DNA of 64,000 nt from MGIIb-P sp963934015. GTDB lineage: Archaea; Thermoplasmatota; Poseidoniia; Poseidoniales; Thalassarchaeaceae. The translations under genes were made by a program, and so were the position numbers. Below the pieces are notes generated by a model, which did no database searches, had not been told where the DNA came from, and was given only the letters and a program-made list of their open reading frames with translations. Positions 17,178-26,600 of the stretch are shown one piece after another (positions within the stretch are counted from its first letter, which is position 1; each line of letters starts with the position of its first letter). The DNA is taken from contig CAWVWT010000002.1 in the NCBI GenBank assembly GCA_963934015.1, positions 62,001 to 126,000 of the forward strand, given 5' to 3'.

Positions 17178-18602
17178 ATGCGCATCATCATCGGTGGGGC
17201 TGGCGAGGTCGGCAGAGGTGTCGCTAAGGCACTCTACAATGAAGGCCAGGATGTCGTTTTAATTGACTCTGAACCTACAGCCATCAAAGAAGCTCAAACG
17301 ATCGATGCCTTTGTTTTACTAGGCGACGTAACTCGTCGTGAAATTTTGAAAGAAGCAGGAATACGTGATGCCCAGGTATTCATTGCTGCGACAGGTAGTG
17401 ATGAAAGAAATATGCTATCGTGCGCATTAGCTCGCGATTTACTCGAAGAAGAACTACCGATTGAAAAGTACCCGAATCGTCCTCCATTGCTCACCATCGC
17501 TCGAATCCATGATGCAAATTTGATCGCTAATGAAGAGGGGCGTTTGTCGAGATGGTCAGGTGTTGATGTTGCAATTTGCCCACATCAGGCTTCTATTGAC
17601 CGACTAACAGCCGGTCTCAAATCTTCTAGCTTGAATGATGTACTTCCACTGGGCGGAGATGCTTGGATAGTCGAAGTAGATGTCACCCCTGATGCAACAG
17701 AATTGGCATCATTCACACTGGGTCAGGCTGAGGAAAAAATCGACGGTTTACCCAAAGCATTTACACTTTGTCGAAAGGGTCAGAGTGCATTTGTCCCTGA
17801 TGATGACACAGTCGTTGAGGTGGGAGATCGCCTTATTTTTGCGACAATCGGAGAACACACTTTCAAGCGAATTTCAAGGGCTGCAGGGCACGTTGAACCA
17901 CCTTATCCAGATGCACCTAGGGTTGCCATTTTTGGGGCAACTGCACTCGGTAAGCAGTTGGCGAAGGAATATCTTGGTGAAGGTTGCTTGGTGACTGTGT
18001 TGGATGAGCATTTGGAAGCAGCAAATGAGTTGGTTGGCTCTTCAATCGGCGCTCACAAGCGATTAGATGTCATACATTGTAACTTAGCTGACCTAGATTT
18101 GCTGCGCGAAATAGAATTGGCAGAACATGATATCGCCATTGCAGCCCTTCCAGATGATCACGAAAATATCGCAATTGCCATGCGTGCTGCCGATATTGGT
18201 GTTGAGCGAACAGGCCTTGTCCTCGATGATTCAGCTCTCGCCCGTGTTGTGCGCCGAATCGGGTTGACGTATGCTGTTTCAGAACGACGAGTCGCCATTG
18301 ATTCTATTTTGATGCAAGTGCATCGACGCGTACCAGGGCATTATCAGTTGATGCCCTCTGTTCCGGAAATCGTCGCCATGAGCGCATCGATTTCTGCAGG
18401 TCACAGCCGCCTCAATCAATCAATCGAAAAAATCGAGAAAAAAGGTTCCTTCCGAATTGCGTTTGTTGAACGAGAAAATTCTGAAGGATCCCGGATCATG
18501 TTCCGCTCCAAGCCCGATATGGAAGTCAAGATTGGTGATCGCTTGATTCTCTTCGTATCTGCTAGCGATGTCGCCTCCGTTGAGAAGATTTTGGAGCGTT
18601 AG
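17178..18602 (+). CDS. trkA: Trk potassium uptake regulator TrkA (two RCK units)
   Basis: 474 residues. It begins M-R-I-I-I-G-G-A-G-E-V-G, the NAD(H)-binding Rossmann motif of an RCK/KTN domain, and a second Rossmann start (R-V-A-I-F-G-A-T-A-L-G) appears near residue 250. Each is followed by a TrkA_C domain, giving the usual N-C-N-C layout. It forms the cytoplasmic ring gating TrkH by nucleotide binding. CCGGAGG lies upstream of ATG 17178, within a long purine-rich leader (17126-17165). trkH starts two bases after its stop, so they are one operon. Confidence 0.95.
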   Translation: MRIIIGGAGEVGRGVAKALYNEGQDVVLIDSEPTAIKEAQTIDAFVLLGDVTRREILKEAGIRDAQVFIAATGSDERNMLSCALARDLLEEELPIEKYPNRPPLLTIARIHDANLIANEEGRLSRWSGVDVAICPHQASIDRLTAGLKSSSLNDVLPLGGDAWIVEVDVTPDATELASFTLGQAEEKIDGLPKAFTLCRKGQSAFVPDDDTVVEVGDRLIFATIGEHTFKRISRAAGHVEPPYPDAPRVAIFGATALGKQLAKEYLGEGCLVTVLDEHLEAANELVGSSIGAHKRLDVIHCNLADLDLLREIELAEHDIAIAALPDDHENIAIAMRAADIGVERTGLVLDDSALARVVRRIGLTYAVSERRVAIDSILMQVHRRVPGHYQLMPSVPEIVAMSASISAGHSRLNQSIEKIEKKGSFRIAFVERENSEGSRIMFRSKPDMEVKIGDRLILFVSASDVASVEKILER

Positions 18603-18604
18603 AA

Positions 18605-20173
18605 ATGCGCTATGACATTATCGGCCTCATAGCAGGTTGGAGTTTGGTCCTTCTGACAGTGCCACTGGCAATCAGTGGGGCAATTGGTTACATCATGCAC
18701 GATGAAGTTTCTATTATCCTGTGGTCTTTCGTACCCCCGATTCTAGTCTGCTTCGTTGTAGGTGGCATCCTGATTCGTATAGGGACTAGACGCGATACTG
18801 CGGATAGATTACGTGACCGCGAAGCATTCGCCGCAGTTGCTCTCTCTTGGCCACTGATTGTTGCTGTTGGAGCCCTGCCATATTGGTTCGGACCAACCTT
18901 CCATGGTCCAATTACATGGGATGGAGATGGAGGTACCCTTCACGAGATTCTTGGTGGGGTGATTCGTGGTTGGTTTGAATCAATGTCTGGATTTACAACC
19001 AGCGGTGCCACTACGATTGACCCCCACGTATCACCTAGGTGCGAAGGTGTAGATGACTGCATTGCCAGCCAACCTTATGCCATATTGTTTTGGCGTTCAT
19101 TCACACAGTGGCTAGGAGGAATGGGAATCATCATGCTTGGTATGCTGCTGCTGAGTCGTGCACTAGGCGGTGGCATGTCTATTGCCCGTGCAGAATTAAC
19201 GGGTCCATCATTGAGCAGACTCCGACCACGACTTCAAGAAACAGCACAGGCACTTTGGGGCATCTACATTGGATTCACTGTACTCGAATTTATTCTGCTG
19301 ATGTGGTGGGCTGACCTACATTGGTTCAATGCAATCAATTACTCATTAACCACGATGCCATCAGGTGGTTTTGGCACTACGGACGGGGGAATTATGGATT
19401 TCGATAGTCCCCTTGTTGAAGGAATCATCACCTTCTTCATGGTCGCTACCGGTATCAATTTCACACTTTTTCATTTCCTTCTTCTAAAGGAATATACCAA
19501 GGTTGTCAACGATCAGGAGTTGCGGGTATATTTCCTCGTTCTTGCAGGTGCTTGGGCAATCTTCGCAATCAATCTCGTTAACAGTGCTGGTTGGGAATGG
19601 GGGGATGCTTTGCGGCACGGGGCATTCCAAGCAGCTGCCATTGGTACCTCAACCGGTTATGCTAGTGCAGATTTCGCGAGTTGGCCCGTTCTATCTCTGT
19701 TTGTACTCCTCTTCCTAATGGTTGTGGGGGCTTCAGCCGGATCTACGAGTGGTGGGTTGAAGATTTTACGGCTCCGATTGGCTTTCGTTCTAGCACGTCG
19801 TGAAATTCATCGTATGGTCCAACCCAGAGCCATTGTCAGCGTTCGAATGAATGGGGAGGTGGTCGAAGATTCACGAATGTGGGTTGTTATCGGAATGCTA
19901 GCTACTTGGGCTGCCCTAGCGATGACTAGCCTTGTCGTGCTAGCGTTATTTGAGCCTGCACATTCTTTGGAAACAATCCTATCTGTAATCTTCGCTGCAC
20001 TTGGAAACACTGGCCCGGCTTTGGGTGCTTTTGGCCCGACATCTACATGGGCAGGCCTTAACTGGTATTCGCTATTCTACACATCGCTTCTAATGTGGGC
20101 GGGTCGGTTGGAATTACTGACTGTATTGGTCTTGTTCCACCCTCGAACCTGGCGTAGAGAAAATAAGAATTAG
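18605..20173 (+). CDS. trkH: Trk-type potassium transport protein TrkH
   Basis: 522 residues, about ten to twelve hydrophobic segments. Four selectivity-filter-like loops are expected; the clearest is S-M-S-G-F-T-T-S-G-A-T (about residue 125), with later loops T-M-P-S-G-G-F-G-T, G-T-S-T-G-Y-A-S and L-G-N-T-G-P-A. This is the pore partner of the TrkA protein immediately upstream and imports potassium, driven by membrane potential or coupled ions. The 3' end overlaps the convergent rfcL stop by four bases, so no dedicated terminator space exists. Confidence 0.95.
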   Translation: MRYDIIGLIAGWSLVLLTVPLAISGAIGYIMHDEVSIILWSFVPPILVCFVVGGILIRIGTRRDTADRLRDREAFAAVALSWPLIVAVGALPYWFGPTFHGPITWDGDGGTLHEILGGVIRGWFESMSGFTTSGATTIDPHVSPRCEGVDDCIASQPYAILFWRSFTQWLGGMGIIMLGMLLLSRALGGGMSIARAELTGPSLSRLRPRLQETAQALWGIYIGFTVLEFILLMWWADLHWFNAINYSLTTMPSGGFGTTDGGIMDFDSPLVEGIITFFMVATGINFTLFHFLLLKEYTKVVNDQELRVYFLVLAGAWAIFAINLVNSAGWEWGDALRHGAFQAAAIGTSTGYASADFASWPVLSLFVLLFLMVVGASAGSTSGGLKILRLRLAFVLARREIHRMVQPRAIVSVRMNGEVVEDSRMWVVIGMLATWAALAMTSLVVLALFEPAHSLETILSVIFAALGNTGPALGAFGPTSTWAGLNWYSLFYTSLLMWAGRLELLTVLVLFHPRTWRRENKN

Positions 20174-21714
20174 AAGAAATCCAACGATTTTTGTGAAGAA
20201 TCAACTTCGCCCTTGATTTCTTCGCTTATCTCTTCATCAACCTGTAGCAGGTCCCCCTGAATTCCCGGGGAGAGATTGACAATTTGGATTTCCTCATACC
20301 GTTCAGCAATTGCTTTACTCGTTTTGAGACTGGCGCGTAATCCATGTAGGGCAAGATGATCACTGGATGACAATCCAAATGCGAGGGATATATCAAAATT
20401 TTCGGGATCACCTTCAAGTTTATCACTCGATATTGCCCGCAGTGCTGGCCACAATTCCTCACGAACTGCCATTTCACTTGCTCCACAAGTTTCTGCCAAA
20501 CATTCGATAATAGAGGAGCGGCGCCATGATTCATTCCCTCGTCGTAAAAATGCGGGGAATTGTAAAGAAAATCTATCAGGCCGTTTTTCAGTGGAGGCTA
20601 CGCTCGCCGCTAACGCGCCTAGATTTCCGCACCAATATGATGAGCGATAGGCTAGATTTGAAAATCTCACGAACACCGATTTTGCTGCAATCGAAAGGGT
20701 CCTCGAAGCGCGAGCCCAACTCTCGGGTTGACGCATCACCGAGGCATTGTTCCAAGTGACCCACGCGATAAATTCGTCAGGTGTTTTATCTAAAATCAAA
20801 CTCAAACGGGCAGCTTCCTTGGAATTTTGGGTTCGATATAATTTCTCTAACCCAGGAAATAAATCAATTTGATGATCACGCAAACCCATGACGGTTTGTT
20901 CCAGTACCGCTTGTGCGCTAATGTGTGTAGGTGAGGTTGCACAAATCGCTTGTAAATCACGAACAATGGCTCGAATATCTCCTGGATTTGCGGCTACAAG
21001 CCGGTCGATTGCCACCGCATCAGCAGTAACCCCTTCTGCAACCAATACCCGATTCGCAATGCGTCTAAGGGCACTGTCGGATACTCGATTGAATTCGATA
21101 ATTTCTGCTAGGCGCGAAAATCGGTCACGTGTTGTGCGCCATTGCCCACCGCGGCCCCACAATCGCATGGGGTCGTTGCATGTTAGCAAAACTGGTTGTT
21201 TGGTATTCGCAAGCAATTTCAGGAGTTCAGCCTTCCCACCACTATCACCACGGAGTGTATTCTTTTTACTATCCGAATCTATTCTAGCACTCAGTGTATC
21301 TGCAATTCGTTGTTCACTGGCTATTCTGAACGTACCAGAAAGGTGGTCAACCTCATCCAATAAGATGAGTGTACGGCGCTTCGCATCTGAACTAAAGGAA
21401 CCGTCCATTGCGAATGTGAAGTGATTGGCGCTACCCGTTGATGCCCGGCGAATGGCAGCAGCATTTCGTTGGTCACTTGCATTAAGTTCGATGACATCCC
21501 AGCCCATGTCATTCGCAATGGCGGTTGCAAGGCTCGTTTTGCCTACACCAGGCGGTCCAGCGAGAAGCATTCCGCGCTTATCGGGCACCCCTCTCTCCCA
21601 AGATGTCAGCCAGTTGCGAATTCGTTTACGCTGCGTATCATTTCCTTCAAGGTCACGGGTGGCGCGGGGCCGATAGCGTTCAGTCCAGTCCTCAGGGGTA
21701 TCTGAATCAGCCAT
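20170..21714 (-). CDS. rfcL: Replication factor C large subunit
   Basis: 514 residues from ATG 21714 (the upstream frame extension is unlikely, since it runs into the glyS region). AAA+ motifs: Walker A G-P-P-G-V-G-K-T, Walker B L-I-L-L-D-E-V-D, and the early W-T-E-R-Y-R-P that opens archaeal and eukaryotic RFC large subunits. It loads the PCNA clamp together with four small subunits. The extreme C-terminus Q-K-S-L-D-F-F resembles a PCNA-interacting (PIP) peptide, one residue shorter than the canonical Q-x-x-L-x-x-F-F spacing. It follows the glycyl-tRNA synthetase gene by 40 bases on the same strand. Confidence 0.95.
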   Translation of the reverse strand: MADSDTPEDWTERYRPRATRDLEGNDTQRKRIRNWLTSWERGVPDKRGMLLAGPPGVGKTSLATAIANDMGWDVIELNASDQRNAAAIRRASTGSANHFTFAMDGSFSSDAKRRTLILLDEVDHLSGTFRIASEQRIADTLSARIDSDSKKNTLRGDSGGKAELLKLLANTKQPVLLTCNDPMRLWGRGGQWRTTRDRFSRLAEIIEFNRVSDSALRRIANRVLVAEGVTADAVAIDRLVAANPGDIRAIVRDLQAICATSPTHISAQAVLEQTVMGLRDHQIDLFPGLEKLYRTQNSKEAARLSLILDKTPDEFIAWVTWNNASVMRQPESWARASRTLSIAAKSVFVRFSNLAYRSSYWCGNLGALAASVASTEKRPDRFSLQFPAFLRRGNESWRRSSIIECLAETCGASEMAVREELWPALRAISSDKLEGDPENFDISLAFGLSSSDHLALHGLRASLKTSKAIAERYEEIQIVNLSPGIQGDLLQVDEEISEEIKGEVDSSQKSLDFF

Positions 21715-21754
21715 CAGCAGTGCACGAACGGCGGCGCCCTTTGAACATTGACAA

Positions 21755-23473
21755 CTAGAACCGGTTAGCGATAGTATCGGATGTAAGTGCAGCAATGAGG
21801 TCTTCCGGCTGAATTCGCATTTGTTTACCATCATCGCGGCGTCGGATGGTTACTGAACCATTCTGAAGAGACTCATGGTCAACGGTGACTGCCCAGGGAA
21901 CCCCTACTTCATCGGCACGGGCATATCGTCGCCCGATTGAACCGGAACCATCGTAGTATGAGGCCAGATTTTTCGTAGCGCAAATAGATCTGTGTATTTC
22001 ATCCGCTATATCCCCCAACCCATCCTTTTCCATCAGTGGAAGCACAGCAACGTCAATGGCAGCAATCGATGGGTTTAGTCGCAGAACCGTGTATGGTTCG
22101 CCTCCTTTCTCTGATTCATCAAAAGCATGATCCAAAACATGCCATAGAATGCGATCGATTCCAAATGCAGGTTCGATGACATGTGGGAGGAACCATTCAC
22201 CGTGCTCTGTGCTCTGTATTCGCTTCTCGTCGACCATTCTCGATTCGATTGCAACACTGGAACCATCTTCGAGATGAAGATCAAATGGGAATTTAGTTGG
22301 TAGATGTTCTAATTTTTCAAGCGCACTGTTAACCGCACCGGCTTTTCCCTTGAACAATGGACCAATCACTGAACTGTTACCTGAAAGCACGGTCTTGTCA
22401 ACAGTTTTCGGCTCATCATACGGGCGCCATGCACGCAGGTTCGTATCTGCAGTAGCGGTTTCATGGGCACTAAGATCGTAACAACCTCTGTGGGCGATTC
22501 CAACACATTCAACCCAGCCGTATGAACCATGAATCTCAGCATCCCAGCAGTCCGTTGCATAGTGTGCCATTTCAGTGCCTTCATGCTGTCTGAAACGAAT
22601 TTTACTCGGGTCAATACCGACTGAAACCAGAAAGTCCCATGTGCGTGCCATGAACCAGGCAACAGTAGGATGGCGGATGACATTCGCAGAAGACGCTTGC
22701 TTTGGAGATATTTTGATTGGGCCTCCAAATTCTGGATCCGGAACGAGATTGAATACCACCCCTTCCCAATTTGAGAAATCGTGATTTGGTTCGACCTCTG
22801 GGTCAATGAAATATTCAAGTTCAGCCATGTTGAATTCCCGTAATCGAATCATTCCTTGCCGTGGACTAATCTCGTTGCGATATCCCTTGCCAGATTGGAC
22901 TGCACCGAATGGTAGCCTATTGCGGAAGTGCCGGTATAATGCAGGAAATAGCATGAACATTCCTTGTGCCGTTTCAGGTCGCATATAGGCAACACGTCCA
23001 CCTTTCATCGCGCCCATTCGGGTACTGAACATCAAATTCATTGGGCGGGCGGATTTCCAATCACTCGTTTTACAAGTTGGACATTCAATATTATCCACTG
23101 ATATGATATCATCCAATTCTTCAGCAGTTAGGATGTCTGGGTTGGGGTGCTTATCCTCAACCAAATGGTCACTCCTAAATGCCCCTCCACATCCGTTGCA
23201 TTCTGACATGTGGTCATTGAATTCTCCGACGTGGCCACTGGCGATCAATACGGATTCAGGTGTTAATGTGGGACTATCAATTTCAACAATATCTCCTTGT
23301 GAAGCCCAATGTTCAAGCCACGAATTCTTCAACCGTCTACGCAAACGCCCTCCAACTGGTCCGAAATCAAATAATCCTGCAACTCCACCATGTATTTCAA
23401 AGGCAGGCAAGATTACACCTCGCCTTTTCAGCATGCTAGTAAGACGTTCCAGACGCGCATGCGTATCGCTCAT
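21755..23473 (-). CDS. glyS: Glycyl-tRNA synthetase
   Basis: 572 residues from ATG 23473. This is the alpha2 class II GlyRS of archaea and eukaryotes: N-terminal F-E-I-H-G-G-V-A-G-L-F-D-F-G-P-V-G, motif 2 region around F-R-N-E-I-S-P-R-Q-G-M-I-R-L-R-E-F, E-x-A-H-Y-A-x-D-C-W-D, and a C-terminal anticodon-binding domain after P-S-I-A-A-I-D-V-A-V-L. It charges tRNA-Gly. Zinc-like C-x2-C pairs occur at about residues 93-160 (C-N-G-C-G-G and C-P-T-C). It leads the minus-strand pair with rfcL. Confidence 0.96.
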   Translation of the reverse strand: MSDTHARLERLTSMLKRRGVILPAFEIHGGVAGLFDFGPVGGRLRRRLKNSWLEHWASQGDIVEIDSPTLTPESVLIASGHVGEFNDHMSECNGCGGAFRSDHLVEDKHPNPDILTAEELDDIISVDNIECPTCKTSDWKSARPMNLMFSTRMGAMKGGRVAYMRPETAQGMFMLFPALYRHFRNRLPFGAVQSGKGYRNEISPRQGMIRLREFNMAELEYFIDPEVEPNHDFSNWEGVVFNLVPDPEFGGPIKISPKQASSANVIRHPTVAWFMARTWDFLVSVGIDPSKIRFRQHEGTEMAHYATDCWDAEIHGSYGWVECVGIAHRGCYDLSAHETATADTNLRAWRPYDEPKTVDKTVLSGNSSVIGPLFKGKAGAVNSALEKLEHLPTKFPFDLHLEDGSSVAIESRMVDEKRIQSTEHGEWFLPHVIEPAFGIDRILWHVLDHAFDESEKGGEPYTVLRLNPSIAAIDVAVLPLMEKDGLGDIADEIHRSICATKNLASYYDGSGSIGRRYARADEVGVPWAVTVDHESLQNGSVTIRRRDDGKQMRIQPEDLIAALTSDTIANRF

Positions 23474-23601
23474 CAATCAATGCGCGGGCGCTTTAGCCCA
23501 TCAAGCAATCGGCCCAATTTAGGATATGATGCAGAGTTTCACAAACCCCTCTAGGCACGATACACACATTTATCGACAATTCATCTCAATCCATCGAATC
23601 G

Positions 23602-23645
23602 TTGATATACCGCTTCGCCACGCTTACCATCGCGTAATAGGAGGA
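23602..23645 (+). promoter_or_regulatory. Probable box A promoter and strong ribosome binding site for lhr
   Basis: TTGATATAC at 23602-23610 resembles an archaeal TATA box and would place the transcript start near 23630-23638. AGGAGGA at 23639-23645 lies seven bases before ATG 23653 and is one of the best ribosome binding sites in the window. The rest of the 179-bp divergent gap (23474-23652) shows nothing else I can name. Confidence 0.4.
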
Positions 23646-23652
23646 TTTTCTC

Positions 23653-26600
23653 ATGGCAGATACAGTATACTTGGAATCCTATGAGGAGACTGAAGTATTA
23701 TTGTCGAAATTATCCCAACCAGTTCGCGACTGGTTCAAGGACAAATTTCCAGATTTCACCGACCCGCAAAAAATGGCAATTCCATCGATTATTGATGGTG
23801 AACATCTTTTGTTGTGCTCCCCTACTGGCTCGGGAAAAACTCTGACTGCATTTTTGACAATCATTGACAAACTTATTCGCTTGGCAATGGATGGTAATCT
23901 CGAAAAGCAGGTATATTGTGTATACATTTCTCCAATCAAGGCACTTGCCAACGATATTCAGCGAAATCTAATCGGGCCTCTCACCGAGATCAAAGAGCGT
24001 TACCTTCCAGGAAGAACCCAGGAGATCAAAATTGGGTTGCGAACTGGAGACACCCCCCAATCCGAGCGGCAAAAGATGCTCAGAAAACCCCCTCATATTC
24101 TCATTACTACACCCGAATCGTTGGGCCTTGCATTGGCCTCTAAGAAATTCAGACCTCTGATGCAGGATCTAAAGTGGCTGATTATTGATGAAATGCATTC
24201 TCTTGTTCCAACCAAACGAGGTACACATCTGGCGCTAACCATGGCCCTGCTCGACACACTCATCGCAAATCCGGTTCAAAGACTAGGTATTTCTGCAACC
24301 ATGGAACCCTTAGGGGAAGTGGCACAATTTCTCGTCCCAGTGAAAGCTGAAGATCGCGAGAGTGAATCACATACACCGTTGCCTAAATTCGATGATGAAG
24401 TATCTTCAAGAGTCCATATCGCCAAAGTGAGCGAAGTTCGGGAATTGGATTTGGATATCATTCTACCACACCCTAAATTTAGTGAAGTCCCAGTCAAGCA
24501 ATTACTCGAGCACAATGTCGACATCATCAAAGATCTTGTAGAGGCTCATACGACTACGCTTGTTTTCGCAAATACACGGCAGATGACCGAGACCATTACA
24601 CAAAAATTGCGTGTCTTGGGGGTGGCTGGTGTTGAAGGTCACCACGGTTCGATGGATAAGCAAATACGGCTTGAAGTGGAGCGTAAACTCAAACGTGGTG
24701 AATTGCGATGCTGTGTATCTTCCTCCTCACTTGAGATGGGTATCGACATTGGAAGCGTGGACTTGGTTATTCAATTGGGTTCCCCTGGTTCAATTGCCAC
24801 AGCGTTGCAGCGCATTGGGCGTGCAGGTCACCATGTGGGGGGTATTCCTCGTGCACGCTTCTTACCCACCTCATCCCACGACCTCCTCGAATTGGTCGCC
24901 CTCCAAGGTGCCATTATGTCCGGTGAAATGGATCTTCTTCGCTTCCCGAAGAATTGCTTCGATGTTTTAGCACAATTCGTCATTGGGTTGACCATATGTG
25001 GCGAGATTGACATGGATGAGGCATTCTCTATTATCACTTCAGCATACCCCTATCGTACCCTTTCCTATGATGATTACATCGAAGTTCTATCGTTGCTTGA
25101 GGATGAGCGTAGAGTCTGGGTTGATTGGGAACAAAACATCATCGGAAAGCGTGGTTACGCGCAGATGATTTACTACACGAACATCGGTACAATCGCTCCA
25201 GATAACAACTATCTTGTCTTCAGCGCGGATGGTTCGATGATTGGGCAATTATCCTCTTCATTTGTTCAAAATATACGCCCTGGTGACGTATTCTTACTGG
25301 GTGGTTCTACCTATCGTGTACACCAAATCCAAGCGAGTCGTGTTAGTGTGACATCAGTTACTGGATATCGCCCTACAGTACCCTCTTGGTCGGGTGAAGC
25401 CAAGAGTCGAACACGTGAACTTTCTCTAGCGGTTCTCAAATTATTGAATGTCACAGTGACCACAATTCGCCGGGGCCGAGATCCGCGCCTACTGCTGTCC
25501 GGGGCGTATGGATTATCGCAACCGGTAGCTGAATCCTTGGCACGTTTCCTTGAAGAACACACCATTGATTCAATTCAGGTACCAAGTCCGGACAAGATTC
25601 TCATTGAGCAAATCGTTAATTCTTCAGTTCCAACATATATTATCACAACATGTCGGGGTCGAGCTTTCAACATGGCGCTCGGGTACTTCATGGCAGGATT
25701 GTGTGATCTCAAAAATATCCATGTCGTTGAAATGTCATTTGATGAAAACTCATTCTTGTTCAAAACTGGTCAAGAGATTGATACAAATGAAATTTATCCG
25801 ATGTTTAAGGACAATCAGCGAGATTCTGTATTGCAACGATATTTGCTAGATAGCCAACTATTTGCAAAGCGTTTCAGAGAGGTGTCTGGCCGTTCTATGA
25901 TAGTTCCACGAAGAATTGGTGCTGAAGAAGTGAGTCCCAAGCAATTTCAACAAAAGTCAGAGAAAGTTTTCCGAGAACATCGGCAGCACGCCGATAGTTT
26001 GCTAATACGCGAGGCCCAAAATGAAATTTTCCATACCGACCTTGACATGGAGGAACTGGAAAATTTCGTCAATCGGATGGAAGATGAAGGTGTACGAATT
26101 GTGCATTCAAGGGTTACTTTACCCAGCGTTCTTGGTATGAATTTGTATATGGCAGCATTCGAAGATTTGCTTAGTATGCGGACCCGTGCATACCTAGTCA
26201 AAGACATCGATCCTGAAATTTTACGCCGGTTATTAGGTGGGCGTTCACGCGCCACCGATTTGGATGATGATGCCCTTAATCTCTACTTTCAAGCCAAGGC
26301 AAAGATTCCTGAAGATGCGGATGGGCTATTGCGTTTGATGGAAAAGGGTGGTGGTTTGCATCCAGATCTCAAGAATCCTCTCTATGAAGATAAGCTCAGA
26401 GATATTCAGCACGAAACTATTCATAAATGGGTAGTTGAACTAGCCGAATCAGGTTCGATTACAAAACTACGAGCAACTGGGTCTACAGAAGTGGATGAAA
26501 AATGGTTCTCAATGCGAATGGCAGAAGTTCACGGAACCCTCGGTGTACTCGCTACCAAGGGCGCCGATGGTATGGATGATTTACGTGAGTTGTATACAGG